Notes: a model not told the origin generated them from the letters alone. 64,000 nucleotides of DNA from Chryseobacterium luteum (GCF_000737785.1 NZ_JPRO01000003.1:124001-188000), one strand, 5' to 3'; shown: positions 37,571-47,529, numbered from the stretch's first letter. Numbers and translations: made by a program.

Positions 37571-37996
37571 ATGTTACAACCAAAAAGAACCAAATTCCGT
37601 CGCGTTCATAAGATGAAGATGAAGGGGATTGCTCAAAGAGGTAATCAACTTGCATACGGAACATTTGGAATCAAAGCTATAGAAGGTGCTTGGATCACTG
37701 CAAGACAAATTGAAGCTGCTCGTATCGCTGCGACTAGATATATGAAGAGAGAAGGTCAGCTATGGATCAAAATATTCCCGGATAAGCCAATTACCAAGAA
37801 ACCAGCCGAAGTACGTATGGGTAAAGGTAAAGGTGCTGTGGAATATTGGGTAGCTGTAGTAAAACCAGGTAAAATTATGTTCGAAATCGGAGGAGTACCT
37901 TACGATATCGCGAAGGAAGCTTTAAGACTTGCTGCTCAGAAATTACCGGTAGTTACTAAATTCGTAGTTGCTAACGATTTTGTTAAACCTCTATAA
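37571..37996 (+). CDS. rplP: 50S ribosomal protein L16
   Basis: Contacts A-site tRNA and 5S rRNA and completes the large-subunit active site. 141 residues, with the [15 protein letters not shown] start and [19 protein letters not shown] signature (about 77-95). It follows the repeat-bearing spacer, so translation starts independently rather than by coupling to S3. Confidence 0.98.
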   Translation: MLQPKRTKFRRVHKMKMKGIAQRGNQLAYGTFGIKAIEGAWITARQIEAARIAATRYMKREGQLWIKIFPDKPITKKPAEVRMGKGKGAVEYWVAVVKPGKIMFEIGGVPYDIAKEALRLAAQKLPVVTKFVVANDFVKPL

Positions 37997-38007
37997 TCTT
38001 TGATACA

Positions 38008-38196
38008 ATGAAACAAGCTGAAATTAAAAATCTAAGCGCGGGTGATATTCAAGCAAAACTTGCTGAATTGAAAACTCAATATTCAAAACTGAAATTGGCT
38101 CACAAGATCAGTCCAATTGAAAACCCGATTCAAATCAGAGATTTGAGAAGATCGATCGCTAGACTAAACACTGAGTTAACCACTAAACAACAATAA
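38008..38196 (+). CDS. rpmC: 50S ribosomal protein L29
   Basis: Small helical protein at the tunnel exit beside L23. 62 residues, two helices, with [13 protein letters not shown] as the conserved C-terminal helix. Complete, 11 bases after rplP. Confidence 0.96.
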   Translation: MKQAEIKNLSAGDIQAKLAELKTQYSKLKLAHKISPIENPIQIRDLRRSIARLNTELTTKQQ

Positions 38197-38210
38197 GATT
38201 TTCATACATT

Positions 38211-38465
38211 ATGGAAAGAAACTTAAGAAAAGAAAGAATCGGAATAGTTTCCAGCAATAAAATGGAAAAGACCATTGTTGTAAGTGAGACTACGAGAGTG
38301 AAACACCCGATGTACGGTAAATTCGTTCTGAAAACGAAAAAATATACTGCACACGACGAAAACAACGAATGCACAGAAGGTGATACAGTTCTTATCCAGG
38401 AAACTAGACCTATGAGCAAGAGCAAGAGATGGAGATTAGTAAGAATCATTGAAAAAGCTAAGTAA
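38211..38465 (+). CDS. rpsQ: 30S ribosomal protein S17
   Basis: OB-fold primary 16S rRNA-binding protein of the body. 84 residues with the [20 protein letters not shown] start segment and [20 protein letters not shown] signature near the end. The start at 38211 is the usual family N-terminus. Confidence 0.97.
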   Translation: MERNLRKERIGIVSSNKMEKTIVVSETTRVKHPMYGKFVLKTKKYTAHDENNECTEGDTVLIQETRPMSKSKRWRLVRIIEKAK

Positions 38466-38467
38466 TA

Positions 38468-38836
38468 ATGTTACAAACAGAATCAAGATTAAAAGTTGCT
38501 GATAATACAGGTGCGAAAGAAGTACTGGTTATCAGAGTTCTGGGAGGAACCAGAAGAAGATATGCTTCAGTTGGTGATAAAATCGTTGTTACTATCAAGG
38601 ATTCTACACCATCAGGAAACGCTAAAAAAGGTCAGGTATCTAAAGCTGTAGTAGTAAGAACTAAAAAAGCAGTCAGAAGAAAAGATGGTTCATACATCAA
38701 ATTCGAAGACAATGCTTGTGTATTACTAAACGCAGCGGGAGAAATGAGAGGAACACGTGTTTTCGGACCTGTTGCTCGTGAGTTGAGAGACAAAGAATAT
38801 ATGAAAATCATTTCATTAGCTCCTGAAGTACTTTAA
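38468..38836 (+). CDS. rplN: 50S ribosomal protein L14
   Basis: Subunit-interface beta-barrel protein contacting helix 14 of 16S rRNA and the docking site of RsfS. 122 residues exactly, with [18 protein letters not shown] (10-27) and [19 protein letters not shown] conserved. Two bases after rpsQ. Confidence 0.98.
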   Translation: MLQTESRLKVADNTGAKEVLVIRVLGGTRRRYASVGDKIVVTIKDSTPSGNAKKGQVSKAVVVRTKKAVRRKDGSYIKFEDNACVLLNAAGEMRGTRVFGPVARELRDKEYMKIISLAPEVL

Positions 38837-38858
38837 TTTTTAAAATTTTTAAAAGAAA

Positions 38859-39185
38859 ATGTCAAAGTTAAAAATAAAAAGAGGAGATAACGTCATCATT
38901 ACTACTGGTAAGAAAGATATCAAAGGTAAGACAGGTGAAGTTATTGAAGTGATCAAAAAAGAAGGAAAAGATCCTAGAGTTATCGTTGCAGGACTAAACA
39001 TCGTTAAAAAACACGTTAAGCCTTCAGCTTCTAACCCTCAAGGTGGAATCACTGAAAAGGAAGCTTCTATTCATATCTCAAACGTGGCTTTAGTTGGTAA
39101 AGACGGAAAAGCTATCAAAATCGGTTACAAAATCGATGGAGATAAGAAAGTAAGAATCGATAAAAAAACGGGTGAAACTTTATAA
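38859..39185 (+). CDS. rplX: 50S ribosomal protein L24
   Basis: Assembly initiator that binds the 5' domain of 23S rRNA; KOW fold. 108 residues. The KOW motif KIKRGDNVIITTGKKDIKGKTG at 4-24 and an IVKKHVKPS segment are typical, and the C-terminal extension (SIHISNVALV) is normal. Confidence 0.96.
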   Translation: MSKLKIKRGDNVIITTGKKDIKGKTGEVIEVIKKEGKDPRVIVAGLNIVKKHVKPSASNPQGGITEKEASIHISNVALVGKDGKAIKIGYKIDGDKKVRIDKKTGETL

Positions 39186-39198
39186 TTTGAATTAACAC

Positions 39199-39750
39199 AT
39201 GGAATTTATAGCAAGACCCAAAAATATATACAGAGAGAAAATTGTTCCTGCAATGATGGAAGAATTTGGGTACAAATCTGTAATGCAGGTACCTAGATTG
39301 GAAAAAATCATCCTATCCCAGGGATTAGGTGATGCCACTGCAGACAAGAAAATCATTGATTATGCTGTAGAAGAATTAACAATGATTACCGGCCAGAAAG
39401 CAGTAGGTACTATCTCTAAGAAAGACGAAGCGGCTTTCAAACTGAGAAAAGGTATGCCTGTAGGTGCTAAAGTAACATTGAGAGCTCATAAAATGTATGA
39501 ATTCTTAGACAGACTTACTTCTTCTGCTTTACCACGTATCAGAGATTTCTCTGGTATCAAGGCAGACGGGTTCGATGGTAGAGGTAATTATAACTTAGGT
39601 ATTACTGAGCAGATTATCTTCCCTGAAATCGTAATTGACAAAGTGAAAAAAATCCAGGGGATGGACATCACTTTCGTTACAACTGCGAAAACAGATAAAG
39701 AAGCGAAAGCTTTATTAACTCACTTCGGTTTACCATTCAAAAAGAACTAA
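39199..39750 (+). CDS. rplE: 50S ribosomal protein L5
   Basis: 5S rRNA-binding protein of the central protuberance, contacting S13 and P-site tRNA. 183 residues with [15 protein letters not shown] and [19 protein letters not shown] conserved. In E. coli the start of this gene carries the S8 translational operator; here the structured region lies instead before rpsH. Confidence 0.97.
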   Translation: MEFIARPKNIYREKIVPAMMEEFGYKSVMQVPRLEKIILSQGLGDATADKKIIDYAVEELTMITGQKAVGTISKKDEAAFKLRKGMPVGAKVTLRAHKMYEFLDRLTSSALPRIRDFSGIKADGFDGRGNYNLGITEQIIFPEIVIDKVKKIQGMDITFVTTAKTDKEAKALLTHFGLPFKKN

Positions 39751-39753
39751 GAA

Positions 39754-40023
39754 ATGGCTAAAGAATCAATGAAAGCGCGTGAGCGCAAAAGAGAAGCACT
39801 AGTTGCTAAATACGCTGACAAAAGAAAAGCTTTAAAAGAAGCTGGTGACTATGAAGGTCTTCAGAAATTACCTAAAAATGCTTCTCCTGTAAGATTACAC
39901 AACAGATGTAAACTGACAGGTAGACCAAGAGGGTACATGAGAACTTTCGGTCTTTCCAGAGTAACATTCCGTGAAATGGCCAACAACGGTCTTATCCCGG
40001 GAGTGAAAAAAGCTAGTTGGTAA
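39754..40023 (+). CDS. rpsN: 30S ribosomal protein S14, zinc-free type
   Basis: Head protein required for late assembly. 89 residues, the long form without CxxC pairs (only one Cys, in [20 protein letters not shown]), so it needs no zinc. It ends in the canonical GVKKASW. A 144-base spacer separates it from rpsH. Confidence 0.97.
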   Translation: MAKESMKARERKREALVAKYADKRKALKEAGDYEGLQKLPKNASPVRLHNRCKLTGRPRGYMRTFGLSRVTFREMANNGLIPGVKKASW

Positions 40024-40072
40024 TAATTACTAATTAATCGGGACAATTAAGTTGTCTGGATACTAAAGAATA

Positions 40073-40111
40073 AAAATATCAGACCCAAGTTTTTCTGAAG
40101 TCTGATATTTT
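40073..40111 (+). promoter_or_regulatory. Conspicuous hairpin in the rpsN-rpsH spacer
   Basis: Perfect 12-base stem AAAATATCAGAC / GTCTGATATTTT with a 15-base loop, in the middle of a 144-base spacer (40024-40167); a smaller stem GACAA/TTGTC lies at 40042-40056. There is no run of T longer than four after it, so complete termination is unlikely. It may be an attenuator, a processing site, or an S8-responsive element; none of these is shown. Confidence 0.6.
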
Positions 40112-40167
40112 GATCTTCAAGTCCCTTCAATACTGATTGTCTTTAACCAATAATTTAAAATAGAAAA

Positions 40168-40566
40168 ATGGTAACAGATCCAATTTCAGATTTCCTAACA
40201 AGAGTAAGGAACGCACAAAGCGCAGGCCACAAAGTGGTGGAAATTCCTGCATCGAAAATCAAAAAGGAGATTACTAAGATCTTATTTGACCAAGGGTATA
40301 TCTTAAACTACAAGTTTGAAGATGGCGCTATTCAAGGTACGATCAAAATCGCTTTAAAGTATGACAAGCAAACTAACAAACCGGCTATCAAGTCTATTCA
40401 GAGAGCTTCTAGACCAGGTTTAAGACAGTACAAAGGTTCTACCGAACTTCCAAGAGTACTGAACGGTTTGGGTATAGCTGTTATCTCTACTTCTAAAGGA
40501 GTAATGACTGACAAGAAGGCTAGAGAAGAAAAAGTAGGCGGTGAAGTAATCTGCTATGTTTATTAA
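40168..40566 (+). CDS. rpsH: 30S ribosomal protein S8
   Basis: Binds helix 21 of 16S rRNA and is the translational repressor of the spc operon in E. coli. 132 residues; the start VTDPISDFLTRVRNAQ and the STSKGVMTDKKAREEKVGGE signature are intact. The structured spacer immediately upstream makes autoregulation at this position worth considering. Confidence 0.98.
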   Translation: MVTDPISDFLTRVRNAQSAGHKVVEIPASKIKKEITKILFDQGYILNYKFEDGAIQGTIKIALKYDKQTNKPAIKSIQRASRPGLRQYKGSTELPRVLNGLGIAVISTSKGVMTDKKAREEKVGGEVICYVY

Positions 40567-40583
40567 TTTTTAATCAGAGGAAA

Positions 40584-41129
40584 ATGTCAAGAATTGGTAA
40601 AGCAATTATAACAATTCCAGCTGGAATTACAGTCACTGAAAATAACGGTGTTGTAACGGTAAAAGGTCCTAAAGGAGAACTTTCTCAGGAGCTTACAGCA
40701 GGAATTACTTTAGAACAGAAGGATGGACAGCTTACATTTAGCAGACCATCTGAATCTAAGCAACACAAAGCGCTTCACGGTTTATACAGAGCGTTAGTCA
40801 ACAACATGATTATTGGTGTTGCAGAAGGTTTCGAAAAGAAACTAGAACTAGTAGGAGTAGGATACAGAGCTTCACACACAGGTCAAAAACTTGAGTTAGC
40901 TTTAGGATTCTCTCACGGTATCGTATTAGAACTTCCAAGCGAAGTAAAATTAGATACATTGACTGAAAAAGGTAAAAACCCTATTATTACTTTAGCGTCT
41001 CATGACAAGCAACTTCTAGGAATGGTGACTGCAAAGATCCGTTCTTTCAGAAAGCCTGAGCCATACAAAGGAAAAGGTGTAAGATTCGTAGGAGAAATTG
41101 TTAGACGTAAAGCTGGTAAATCTGCTTAA
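40584..41129 (+). CDS. rplF: 50S ribosomal protein L6
   Basis: Two-domain protein near the sarcin-ricin loop, involved in factor binding. 181 residues with [16 protein letters not shown] at the start and the C-terminal signature [20 protein letters not shown]. Normal length and spacing. Confidence 0.98.
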   Translation: MSRIGKAIITIPAGITVTENNGVVTVKGPKGELSQELTAGITLEQKDGQLTFSRPSESKQHKALHGLYRALVNNMIIGVAEGFEKKLELVGVGYRASHTGQKLELALGFSHGIVLELPSEVKLDTLTEKGKNPIITLASHDKQLLGMVTAKIRSFRKPEPYKGKGVRFVGEIVRRKAGKSA

Positions 41130-41143
41130 TAAATTATAAGAAA

Positions 41144-41497
41144 ATGGCATTAAGTAAATTAGAAAAAAGAATAAGAATCAAAAGAAGAGTAAGAGGAAAA
41201 ATCTCTGGATCTTCTGAATTGCCAAGATTATCTGTATATAAAAGTAATAAGGAAATTTACGCTCAGTTAATCGATGATAAAAATGGTACAACTTTAGTTT
41301 CCGCTTCCTCAAGAGAGAAAGATGTTGATGCTAATGGTACCAAGACTGAAGTTTCTGCTGCTGTAGGTAAAGCTATCGCTGCCAAAGCTATCGCTGCAGG
41401 AATCGAAAGTATTGTATTTGACAGAAACGGATTCGTTTACCACGGTAGAGTGAAAGCTCTTGCTGATGGGGCGAGAGAAGGAGGACTTAAATTCTAA
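41144..41497 (+). CDS. rplR: 50S ribosomal protein L18
   Basis: 5S rRNA-binding protein of the central protuberance. 117 residues with a basic N-terminus ([17 protein letters not shown]) and the [22 protein letters not shown]-terminal signature, ending GGLKF. Confidence 0.97.
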   Translation: MALSKLEKRIRIKRRVRGKISGSSELPRLSVYKSNKEIYAQLIDDKNGTTLVSASSREKDVDANGTKTEVSAAVGKAIAAKAIAAGIESIVFDRNGFVYHGRVKALADGAREGGLKF

Positions 41498-41516
41498 TCA
41501 TAAAAATTTCGGAAAT

Positions 41517-42038
41517 ATGTTAGGACTAGATAATATAGAAAGAGTAAAACCGGGAGGATTAGAATTAAAAGATCGTCTCGTAGCTGTTAACAGAGTAACA
41601 AAAGTAACCAAAGGAGGTAGAGCTTTCGGATTTTCTGCTATCGTTGTAGTAGGGAACGAAGACGGAGTAATCGGTCACGGTCTTGGAAAATCTAAAGAAG
41701 TAGCTTCTGCAATTGCTAAAGCTGTTGAAGATGCTAAGAAAAACCTTGTGAAAGTTCCTGTAATGAACCACACGATTCCTCACCAGACTACTGCCAGATA
41801 CGGTGGTGCAGATATCTTCTTGAGACCTGCTTCTCACGGTACAGGACTTATCGCCGGTGGTGCGGTAAGAGCGGTATTGGAGTCTGCTGGTATTCACGAT
41901 ATCCTTTCAAAATCTAAAGGATCTTCTAACCCTCACAACGTGGTGAAAGCTACTTTCAAAGCGTTATTGGATATCAGAAGACCTGAAGAGATCGCTAGAA
42001 TGAGAGGAGTTTCTCTAAGTAAAGTGTTTAACGGTTAA
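41517..42038 (+). CDS. rpsE: 30S ribosomal protein S5
   Basis: Small-subunit protein affecting decoding fidelity and spectinomycin response. 173 residues from ATG 41517 ([14 protein letters not shown]); a longer frame begins inside rplR and is not used. The double-stranded-RNA-binding-like domain ([19 protein letters not shown]) and C-terminal S5 domain ([20 protein letters not shown]) are complete. Confidence 0.97.
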   Translation: MLGLDNIERVKPGGLELKDRLVAVNRVTKVTKGGRAFGFSAIVVVGNEDGVIGHGLGKSKEVASAIAKAVEDAKKNLVKVPVMNHTIPHQTTARYGGADIFLRPASHGTGLIAGGAVRAVLESAGIHDILSKSKGSSNPHNVVKATFKALLDIRRPEEIARMRGVSLSKVFNG

Positions 42039-42048
42039 TATTAGAACA

Positions 42049-42225
42049 ATGGCAACAATCAAAGTAAAGCAAGTAAGAAGCGCTATTGGAAGAACAAAAA
42101 CCCAAAAGAGAACGCTTGAAGCATTAGGATTTAAGAAACTTCACCAAGTTGTAGAGCACGAAGCTACACCTTCTATTTTAGGAATGATAGCTGCAGTTAG
42201 TCACTTACTTGAAGTTCAAAAATAA
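42049..42225 (+). CDS. rpmD: 50S ribosomal protein L30
   Basis: 58 residues, MATIKVKQVRSAIGRTKTQK at the start and GMIAAVSHLLEVQK at the end, the standard ferredoxin-like L30. Found by reading the gap between rpsE and rplO, ten bases after the rpsE stop. Complete and normal in length. Confidence 0.96.
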   Translation: MATIKVKQVRSAIGRTKTQKRTLEALGFKKLHQVVEHEATPSILGMIAAVSHLLEVQK

Positions 42226-42244
42226 TTTTTAAAAGAATTTTAAA

Positions 42245-42694
42245 ATGAATTTAAACAACATAAAGCCTGCTGCAGGTTCTACTTTCAATTCAAAGAGAAT
42301 TGGTAGAGGACAAGGTACAGGAAAAGGAGGTACTGCTACGAAAGGACATAAAGGTCAGAAAGCTAGAGCTGGTTATTCTCAGAAAATCGGTTTCGAAGGT
42401 GGACAGATGCCTTTACAAAGGAGATTACCTAAATTCGGTTTCAAAAACGTAAACAGAAAAGAGTTTAGAGGAATAAACCTTGATACTATCCAGATTTTAA
42501 TCGAGAACAAATCCATCACTGGAGATATCACGAAAGAAGTTTTGATAGAAAACGGTTTAGTTTCTAAAAACGAATTAGTGAAAATTATGGGTAGAGGAGA
42601 ATTGAAATCTGCGGTTTCAATCTCTGCTGACAAGTTCACTAAATCTGCTGAAGAGCTTATTGCTAAAGCAGGTGGAAAAGCAATTACCTTATAA
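42245..42694 (+). CDS. rplO: 50S ribosomal protein L15
   Basis: Late-assembling protein of the large subunit. 149 residues: a Gly/Lys/Arg-rich N-terminal extension (RIGRGQGTGKGGTATKGHKG, 13-32) and the C-terminal globular domain with GGKAITL end. Nine bases before secY, the usual order. Confidence 0.97.
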   Translation: MNLNNIKPAAGSTFNSKRIGRGQGTGKGGTATKGHKGQKARAGYSQKIGFEGGQMPLQRRLPKFGFKNVNRKEFRGINLDTIQILIENKSITGDITKEVLIENGLVSKNELVKIMGRGELKSAVSISADKFTKSAEELIAKAGGKAITL

Positions 42695-42703
42695 TACTTA
42701 CTA

Positions 42704-44083
42704 ATGAAAGAATTTATACAAACACTTAAAAATATTTGGAGCCTAAAGGAATTAAGAGATAAAATTCTCTTTACGTTAGGTATTATCCTTGTGTATAGAT
42801 TCGCATCTTATATCTCGCTTCCCGCAATTAACCTTGCAGAGGTGGGAGATCTCTTAGAGCATTATAAAAATCAAGGCGGTAACAAGCAAGGAGCAGGTCT
42901 CCTTGGCTTGCTTTCGTCGTTTACGGGAGGAGCTTTCAGCCACGCTTCCGTAATGGCGTTGGGAATCATGCCTTATATTTCTGCTTCTATTATTGTTCAG
43001 TTGATGGGAATGGCTATTCCTTATCTTCAGAAACTTCAGAAGGATGGAGAGTCAGGTAGAAATACATTGAATCAAATTACAAGATGGTTAACTATTGGAG
43101 TGTGTCTGGTACAGGCCCCTTCTTATTTAACGTCTATTACTCAATTATTCTTACCGTATGCTCAGTTCCAGTCTGCATATTATGTAGAGCCGAATTCCAT
43201 CATGTTCTGGTTGCCAAGTATTGTTATCTTGGTTGCCGGTTCAGTATTCGCAATGTGGTTAGGTGAGAAAATCACCGACAAAGGTATCGGAAACGGTATC
43301 TCCATCCTTATTATGGTGGGGATCTTATCCAGATTACCTGAAGCATTCGTACAGGAAATGGCCGTGCAGAACGGAAAAGGAGGAATGGGATCTATCATGA
43401 TCCTTATTGAAGTAATATTCTGGATGCTGGTAGTTCTTTTAGCAGTAGTATTATCTGTTGCTGTCAGAAAAATACCCATTCAGTATGTAAGCAGAGCTCA
43501 AGCAAGAGGAGGTGTAAACAGAAATCTTATGCAGGGAGCAAGACAGTGGATCCCATTGAAAGTGAATGCTGCTGGTGTAATGCCGATTATCTTTGCTCAG
43601 GCATTGATGTTCGTACCAGGATTATTAACGAAATTCGATGAGTCCAATACCTTTCTTGCAGGTTTCAAGAATGTTTTTAGCTGGCAGTACAACGTATTGT
43701 TCGCGCTATTAATTATTATCTTCTCATTTTTCTATACTGCAATTACTATTCCGGTAAACCAAATGGCTGATGATTTGAAGAGAAATGGAGGTTTAGTACC
43801 GAAAGTAAGACCCGGTAAAGAAACAGCTGATTATTTAGATGATATTTTATCAAAAATAACCTTGCCAGGTGCAATATTTTTGTCTATCTTTGCAGTCCTT
43901 CCAGCAATAGTGCATGGAAGCTTTGTTCAGACAGATGCGTTCGCCCTATTTTTCGGGGGGACATCACTATTGATTATGGTTGGAGTTATTTTAGATACCG
44001 TTCAACAGATTAATACTTATCTGCTGAATCATCATTATGATGGCTTAATGCAGTCTAAATTATCAAGAACGACTGGATACTAA
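42704..44083 (+). CDS. secY: Preprotein translocase subunit SecY
   Basis: Channel subunit of the Sec translocon for exported and inner-membrane proteins. 459 residues with ten transmembrane helices; conserved GIMPYISASIIVQL in helix 2 and the cytoplasmic C-terminal region NQMADDLKRNGGLVPKVRPG. The final loop is QSKLSRTTGY. Located inside the spc operon as usual; three bases precede infA. Confidence 0.97.
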   Translation: MKEFIQTLKNIWSLKELRDKILFTLGIILVYRFASYISLPAINLAEVGDLLEHYKNQGGNKQGAGLLGLLSSFTGGAFSHASVMALGIMPYISASIIVQLMGMAIPYLQKLQKDGESGRNTLNQITRWLTIGVCLVQAPSYLTSITQLFLPYAQFQSAYYVEPNSIMFWLPSIVILVAGSVFAMWLGEKITDKGIGNGISILIMVGILSRLPEAFVQEMAVQNGKGGMGSIMILIEVIFWMLVVLLAVVLSVAVRKIPIQYVSRAQARGGVNRNLMQGARQWIPLKVNAAGVMPIIFAQALMFVPGLLTKFDESNTFLAGFKNVFSWQYNVLFALLIIIFSFFYTAITIPVNQMADDLKRNGGLVPKVRPGKETADYLDDILSKITLPGAIFLSIFAVLPAIVHGSFVQTDAFALFFGGTSLLIMVGVILDTVQQINTYLLNHHYDGLMQSKLSRTTGY

Positions 44084-44086
44084 TTT

Positions 44087-44302
44087 ATGGCGAAACAAAA
44101 ACATATTGAACAAGACGGCGTTATAACGGAAGCACTTTCGAACGCCCAGTTCCGTGTAGAGCTGGAGAATGGGCATATACTTATTGCTCACATTTCCGGT
44201 AAAATGAGAATGCATTATATTAAACTTTTACCTGGAGACAAGGTAAAACTAGAAATGTCTCCCTATGATTTATCGAAAGGGAGGATCACATTTAGATATT
44301 AA
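44087..44302 (+). CDS. infA: Translation initiation factor IF-1
   Basis: OB-fold factor that blocks the A site during initiation. 71 residues with the characteristic [21 protein letters not shown] and [31 protein letters not shown] pattern (split here between start and end). Placed between secY and rpmJ as in many Bacteroidota. Confidence 0.97.
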   Translation: MAKQKHIEQDGVITEALSNAQFRVELENGHILIAHISGKMRMHYIKLLPGDKVKLEMSPYDLSKGRITFRY

Positions 44303-44309
44303 AACAAAC

Positions 44310-44337
44310 GCCAAATGGAATGTATGTTCCGTTTGGC
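44310..44337 (+). promoter_or_regulatory. Stable hairpin between infA and rpmJ
   Basis: Uninterrupted 11-pair stem GCCAAATGGAA / TTCCGTTTGGC (one G-U pair) with a six-base loop, eight bases after the infA stop. It is followed by CTCTTGTTG, too few T for an efficient terminator. It lies just before the rpmJ-rpsM-rpsK-rpsD-rpoA-rplQ (alpha) section and 76 bases before rpmJ; a processing or S4-type control element is possible. Confidence 0.6.
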
Positions 44338-44412
44338 TCTTGTTGAAAAATAAATACTATCAAAATGAAATCGTACGGTTTTATTGGTCAGTAAAAAAAA
44401 TAAATATTTCAA

Positions 44413-44529
44413 ATGAAAGTTAGAGCATCAATTAAAAAAAGAAGCGCTGATTGCAAGATTGTACGCAGAAAAGGTGTGCTGTTCGTAATCAACAAGAAGA
44501 ACCCAAAATTTAAACAAAGACAAGGCTAA
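44413..44529 (+). CDS. rpmJ: 50S ribosomal protein L36, zinc-free form
   Basis: 38 residues, [20 protein letters not shown] at the start and [11 protein letters not shown] at the end. Of the four zinc ligands of the classical form (Cys11, Cys14, Cys27, His33), only Cys14 remains; Ser, Asn and Phe replace the others, so it cannot bind zinc. Found by reading the infA-rpsM gap; it is complete with a normal stop ten bases before rpsM. Confidence 0.96.
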   Translation: MKVRASIKKRSADCKIVRRKGVLFVINKKNPKFKQRQG

Positions 44530-44538
44530 CATTAAATT

Positions 44539-44916
44539 ATGGCGAGAATTGCAGGTATTGATTTACCAAAAAACAAAAGAGGTGTTATCGGTTTAACTTA
44601 CATCTACGGAGTTGGAAGAAGTACTTCTTCCGAAATCCTTAAAGCTGCCGGTATCAGCGAAGACAAGAAAGTCAACGAATGGAATGACGATGAATTGGCC
44701 GCAATCAGAACCTTTATCTCTGAAAACGTAAAAGTAGAAGGAGAATTAAGATCTGAAGTGCAATTGAACATCAAGAGATTGATGGACATTGGGTGCCAAC
44801 GAGGAATACGTCACAGACTAGGATTACCTTTAAGAGGCCAGAGAACGAAAAACAACTCTAGAACCCGAAAAGGAAAGAGAAAAACAGTTGCTAACAAGAA
44901 AAAGGCAAGTAAATAA
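44539..44916 (+). CDS. rpsM: 30S ribosomal protein S13
   Basis: Head protein forming intersubunit bridges B1a/b and touching P-site tRNA. 125 residues with [20 protein letters not shown] start and [20 protein letters not shown] signature, ending in a lysine-rich tail. Confidence 0.98.
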   Translation: MARIAGIDLPKNKRGVIGLTYIYGVGRSTSSEILKAAGISEDKKVNEWNDDELAAIRTFISENVKVEGELRSEVQLNIKRLMDIGCQRGIRHRLGLPLRGQRTKNNSRTRKGKRKTVANKKKASK

Positions 44917-44928
44917 TCGTTAGGAATT

Positions 44929-45318
44929 ATGGCAAAACAAAGTAAAGTAGTTAAAAAAAGAAAAGTAAAAGTTGAAGCTATTGGTGAAGCGCACATTCAG
45001 GCGTCTTTCAATAACATCATCATTTCTTTAACAAATAAAAGCGGAGAAGTTATCTCTTGGGCATCTGCCGGTAAAATGGGTTTCAGAGGTTCTAAAAAGA
45101 ATACTCCATTTGCTGCTCAAATGGCAGCTGAAAATTGCTCTAACGTAGCTCATGAAGCTGGATTAAGAAGAGTAAAGGTGTATGTGAAAGGTCCTGGTGC
45201 AGGTAGAGAATCTGCTATCAGAACAATTCACAATTCAGGTATTGAAGTTAGCGAAATCATTGATGTGACTCCTATGCCACATAATGGATGTAGACCACCA
45301 AAAAGAAGAAGAGTTTAA
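44929..45318 (+). CDS. rpsK: 30S ribosomal protein S11
   Basis: Platform protein at the mRNA exit/E site, binding S18 and 16S rRNA. 129 residues with [19 protein letters not shown] (about 85-103) and the C-terminal [18 protein letters not shown], which carries the Asn that isomerises to isoaspartate in other bacteria. Confidence 0.98.
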   Translation: MAKQSKVVKKRKVKVEAIGEAHIQASFNNIIISLTNKSGEVISWASAGKMGFRGSKKNTPFAAQMAAENCSNVAHEAGLRRVKVYVKGPGAGRESAIRTIHNSGIEVSEIIDVTPMPHNGCRPPKRRRV

Positions 45319-45337
45319 TTTTTAGAATTTATCCATT

Positions 45338-45946
45338 ATGGCAAGATATATTGGTCCTAAAACTAAGATTGCGAGAAAGTTTGGTGCTGCAATCTACGGA
45401 GATGACAAAAACTTCGAAAGAAGAAAAAACCAACCACCGGGACAACACGGTCCTAACAAAAGAAGAGGTGCTAAAAAATCAGAATATGCAGTTCAGTTAG
45501 CTGAAAAACAAAAAGCTAAATATACTTACGGTATTTTAGAAAGACAGTTTGCAAATTTATTCGAAAAAGCACACAGAAGTAAAGGTGTAACAGGTGAAGT
45601 TCTATTACAGCTTTGTGAATCAAGATTGGATAACGTAGTATACAGATTAGGTTTTGCTAAAACAAGATCTGCTGCTAGACAGTTAACTTCTCACAGACAC
45701 ATTACTGTGAATGGGGAGATCCTTAACATTCCTTCTTATTTAGTTAAAGCAGGTGATGTGATCGCTGTAAGAGAGAAATCTAAGTCTCTTGAGGTTGTTA
45801 CTGATTCATTAGCTTCTAAAGCTAATTATGAGTGGTTACAATTCAACGATGAGAAGAAAGAAGGTACTTTCGTTTCTGCTCCTGAAAGAATCCAGATTCC
45901 GGAGGACATCAAGGAACAGCTTATCGTCGAACTTTACTCTAAATAA
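45338..45946 (+). CDS. rpsD: 30S ribosomal protein S4
   Basis: 16S rRNA assembly initiator, accuracy (ram) protein and alpha-operon repressor in E. coli. 202 residues, with [16 protein letters not shown] at the start and an S4 RNA-binding domain [20 protein letters not shown] (about 94-113). The N-terminal zinc cysteines of some orthologues are absent. Confidence 0.98.
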   Translation: MARYIGPKTKIARKFGAAIYGDDKNFERRKNQPPGQHGPNKRRGAKKSEYAVQLAEKQKAKYTYGILERQFANLFEKAHRSKGVTGEVLLQLCESRLDNVVYRLGFAKTRSAARQLTSHRHITVNGEILNIPSYLVKAGDVIAVREKSKSLEVVTDSLASKANYEWLQFNDEKKEGTFVSAPERIQIPEDIKEQLIVELYSK

Positions 45947-45979
45947 TTTTTTAATCAAATTTTTGCTCAACCCAATAAT

Positions 45980-46975
45980 ATGGCAATTTTACAATTCATA
46001 AAACCCGATAAAGTAATTTTACTTAACTCTGATGAATTTAAAGGTCAATTCGAATTCAGACCATTAGAACCAGGTTTCGGGCTTACTATCGGTAATGCTT
46101 TGAGAAGAGTGTTGCTTTCTTCTCTGGAAGGATACGCTATTTCATCTATCAAAATAGAAGGTGTAGAGCACGAATTTTCAACTATTCCAGGAGTAATCGA
46201 AGACGTTACCGAAATTATTCTTAACCTTAAGCAGGTAAGATTAAAAGCTACAGCAGAAGGCCAGGCCAACGAGCAGGTAATTGCTAAAGTTTCCGGTCAA
46301 ACCGTTATTACTGCTGGTGATTTAGGAAAATCTGTCAATGGATTTGAGGTGCTGAACCCGGATCTTTTGATTTGTAACCTAAACAGTGATGTAACTTTCG
46401 AAATTACTTTCAATATTGAAAAAGGTAGAGGGTATGTTCCTTCAGAACAAAATAAGTCAAACAATGCACCTGTAGGTACTATTGCTATTGACTCTATTTT
46501 TACACCAATTAAGAAAGTACAGTATAGCATTGAAAATTATCGTGTAGAGCAAAAAACAGACTACGAAAAACTTGTATTAGATATAGAAACTGATGGATCC
46601 ATCAGTCCTCAAAATGCTTTAACAGAAGCTTCCAAGATATTAATTTATCACTTCATGCTGTTCTCTGATGAGAGAATCACGCTTGAAACAGAAGCAGTAA
46701 AAGCATCTATCCAGTACGATGAAGAAACACTTCATACAAGACAATTACTTAAGTCTAAATTAGCAGATATGGATCTTTCAGTAAGAGCCCTTAACTGTCT
46801 GAAAGCCGCTGAAGTAGAAACTCTTGGAGAGCTTGTTTCTTACAGTAAGTCTGATTTGATGAAATTCAGAAATTTTGGTAAAAAATCTTTGACAGAACTA
46901 GAAGAATTAGTGCATTCAAAAGGTCTTAACTTCGGTTTCGACGTTGCAAAATATAAGTTAGACGCTGATAAATAA
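45980..46975 (+). CDS. rpoA: DNA-directed RNA polymerase alpha subunit
   Basis: Dimerising platform for RNA polymerase assembly. 331 residues: N-terminal domain with [20 protein letters not shown] (31-50) and C-terminal domain after a linker near 235-250 with [19 protein letters not shown] and [18 protein letters not shown] helices. It is 33 bases after rpsD and six before rplQ. Confidence 0.98.
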   Translation: MAILQFIKPDKVILLNSDEFKGQFEFRPLEPGFGLTIGNALRRVLLSSLEGYAISSIKIEGVEHEFSTIPGVIEDVTEIILNLKQVRLKATAEGQANEQVIAKVSGQTVITAGDLGKSVNGFEVLNPDLLICNLNSDVTFEITFNIEKGRGYVPSEQNKSNNAPVGTIAIDSIFTPIKKVQYSIENYRVEQKTDYEKLVLDIETDGSISPQNALTEASKILIYHFMLFSDERITLETEAVKASIQYDEETLHTRQLLKSKLADMDLSVRALNCLKAAEVETLGELVSYSKSDLMKFRNFGKKSLTELEELVHSKGLNFGFDVAKYKLDADK

Positions 46976-46981
46976 TTAATA

Positions 46982-47509
46982 ATGAGACACGGTAAAAAAT
47001 TCAATCACTTAGGAAGAACAGCTTCTCATAGAAGTGCTTTACTTTCTAATATGGCTTGTTCTCTAATTGAGCATAAAAGAATCAACACTACTGTAGCTAA
47101 AGCTAAAGCTTTAAGAGTATATGTTGAACCTCTATTAACAAAGGCAAAAGAAGATACTACACACAATAGAAGAATTGTTTTTTCATATCTTCAGAATAAA
47201 GAAGCAGTTACTGAACTTTTCAGATCAGTAGCTCCTAAAATCGCGGAAAGAAACGGCGGGTATACAAGAATCATCAAGACTGGTTTCAGACAAGGTGATG
47301 CTGCTGATATGGCTCTTATCGAGCTGGTTGATTTCAACGAACTTTATAATCCTAATGCTGAGGAGAAAAAAGCTACAAGAAGAAGCAGAAGATCTGCAAC
47401 TGCTAAAAAAGCTGAAGCTGTAGTGGCTGAAGCTCCAAAAGCAGAAGAGAAAGTTGAAGAGCCTAAGGCTGAAGCAACTGACTCTGCAGAAGAGAAAACT
47501 GAAGAATAA
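46982..47509 (+). CDS. rplQ: 50S ribosomal protein L17 with long acidic/basic tail
   Basis: Tunnel-exit protein. 175 residues; the L17 core is residues 1-120 ([17 protein letters not shown] start), followed by a 55-residue tail of Lys, Ala and Glu repeats, common in Flavobacteriia and probably disordered. Last gene of the operon; a strong terminator follows 20 bases after its stop. Confidence 0.97.
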   Translation: MRHGKKFNHLGRTASHRSALLSNMACSLIEHKRINTTVAKAKALRVYVEPLLTKAKEDTTHNRRIVFSYLQNKEAVTELFRSVAPKIAERNGGYTRIIKTGFRQGDAADMALIELVDFNELYNPNAEEKKATRRSRRSATAKKAEAVVAEAPKAEEKVEEPKAEATDSAEEKTEE

Positions 47510-47529
47510 TATTCATTCAGATATAAATG

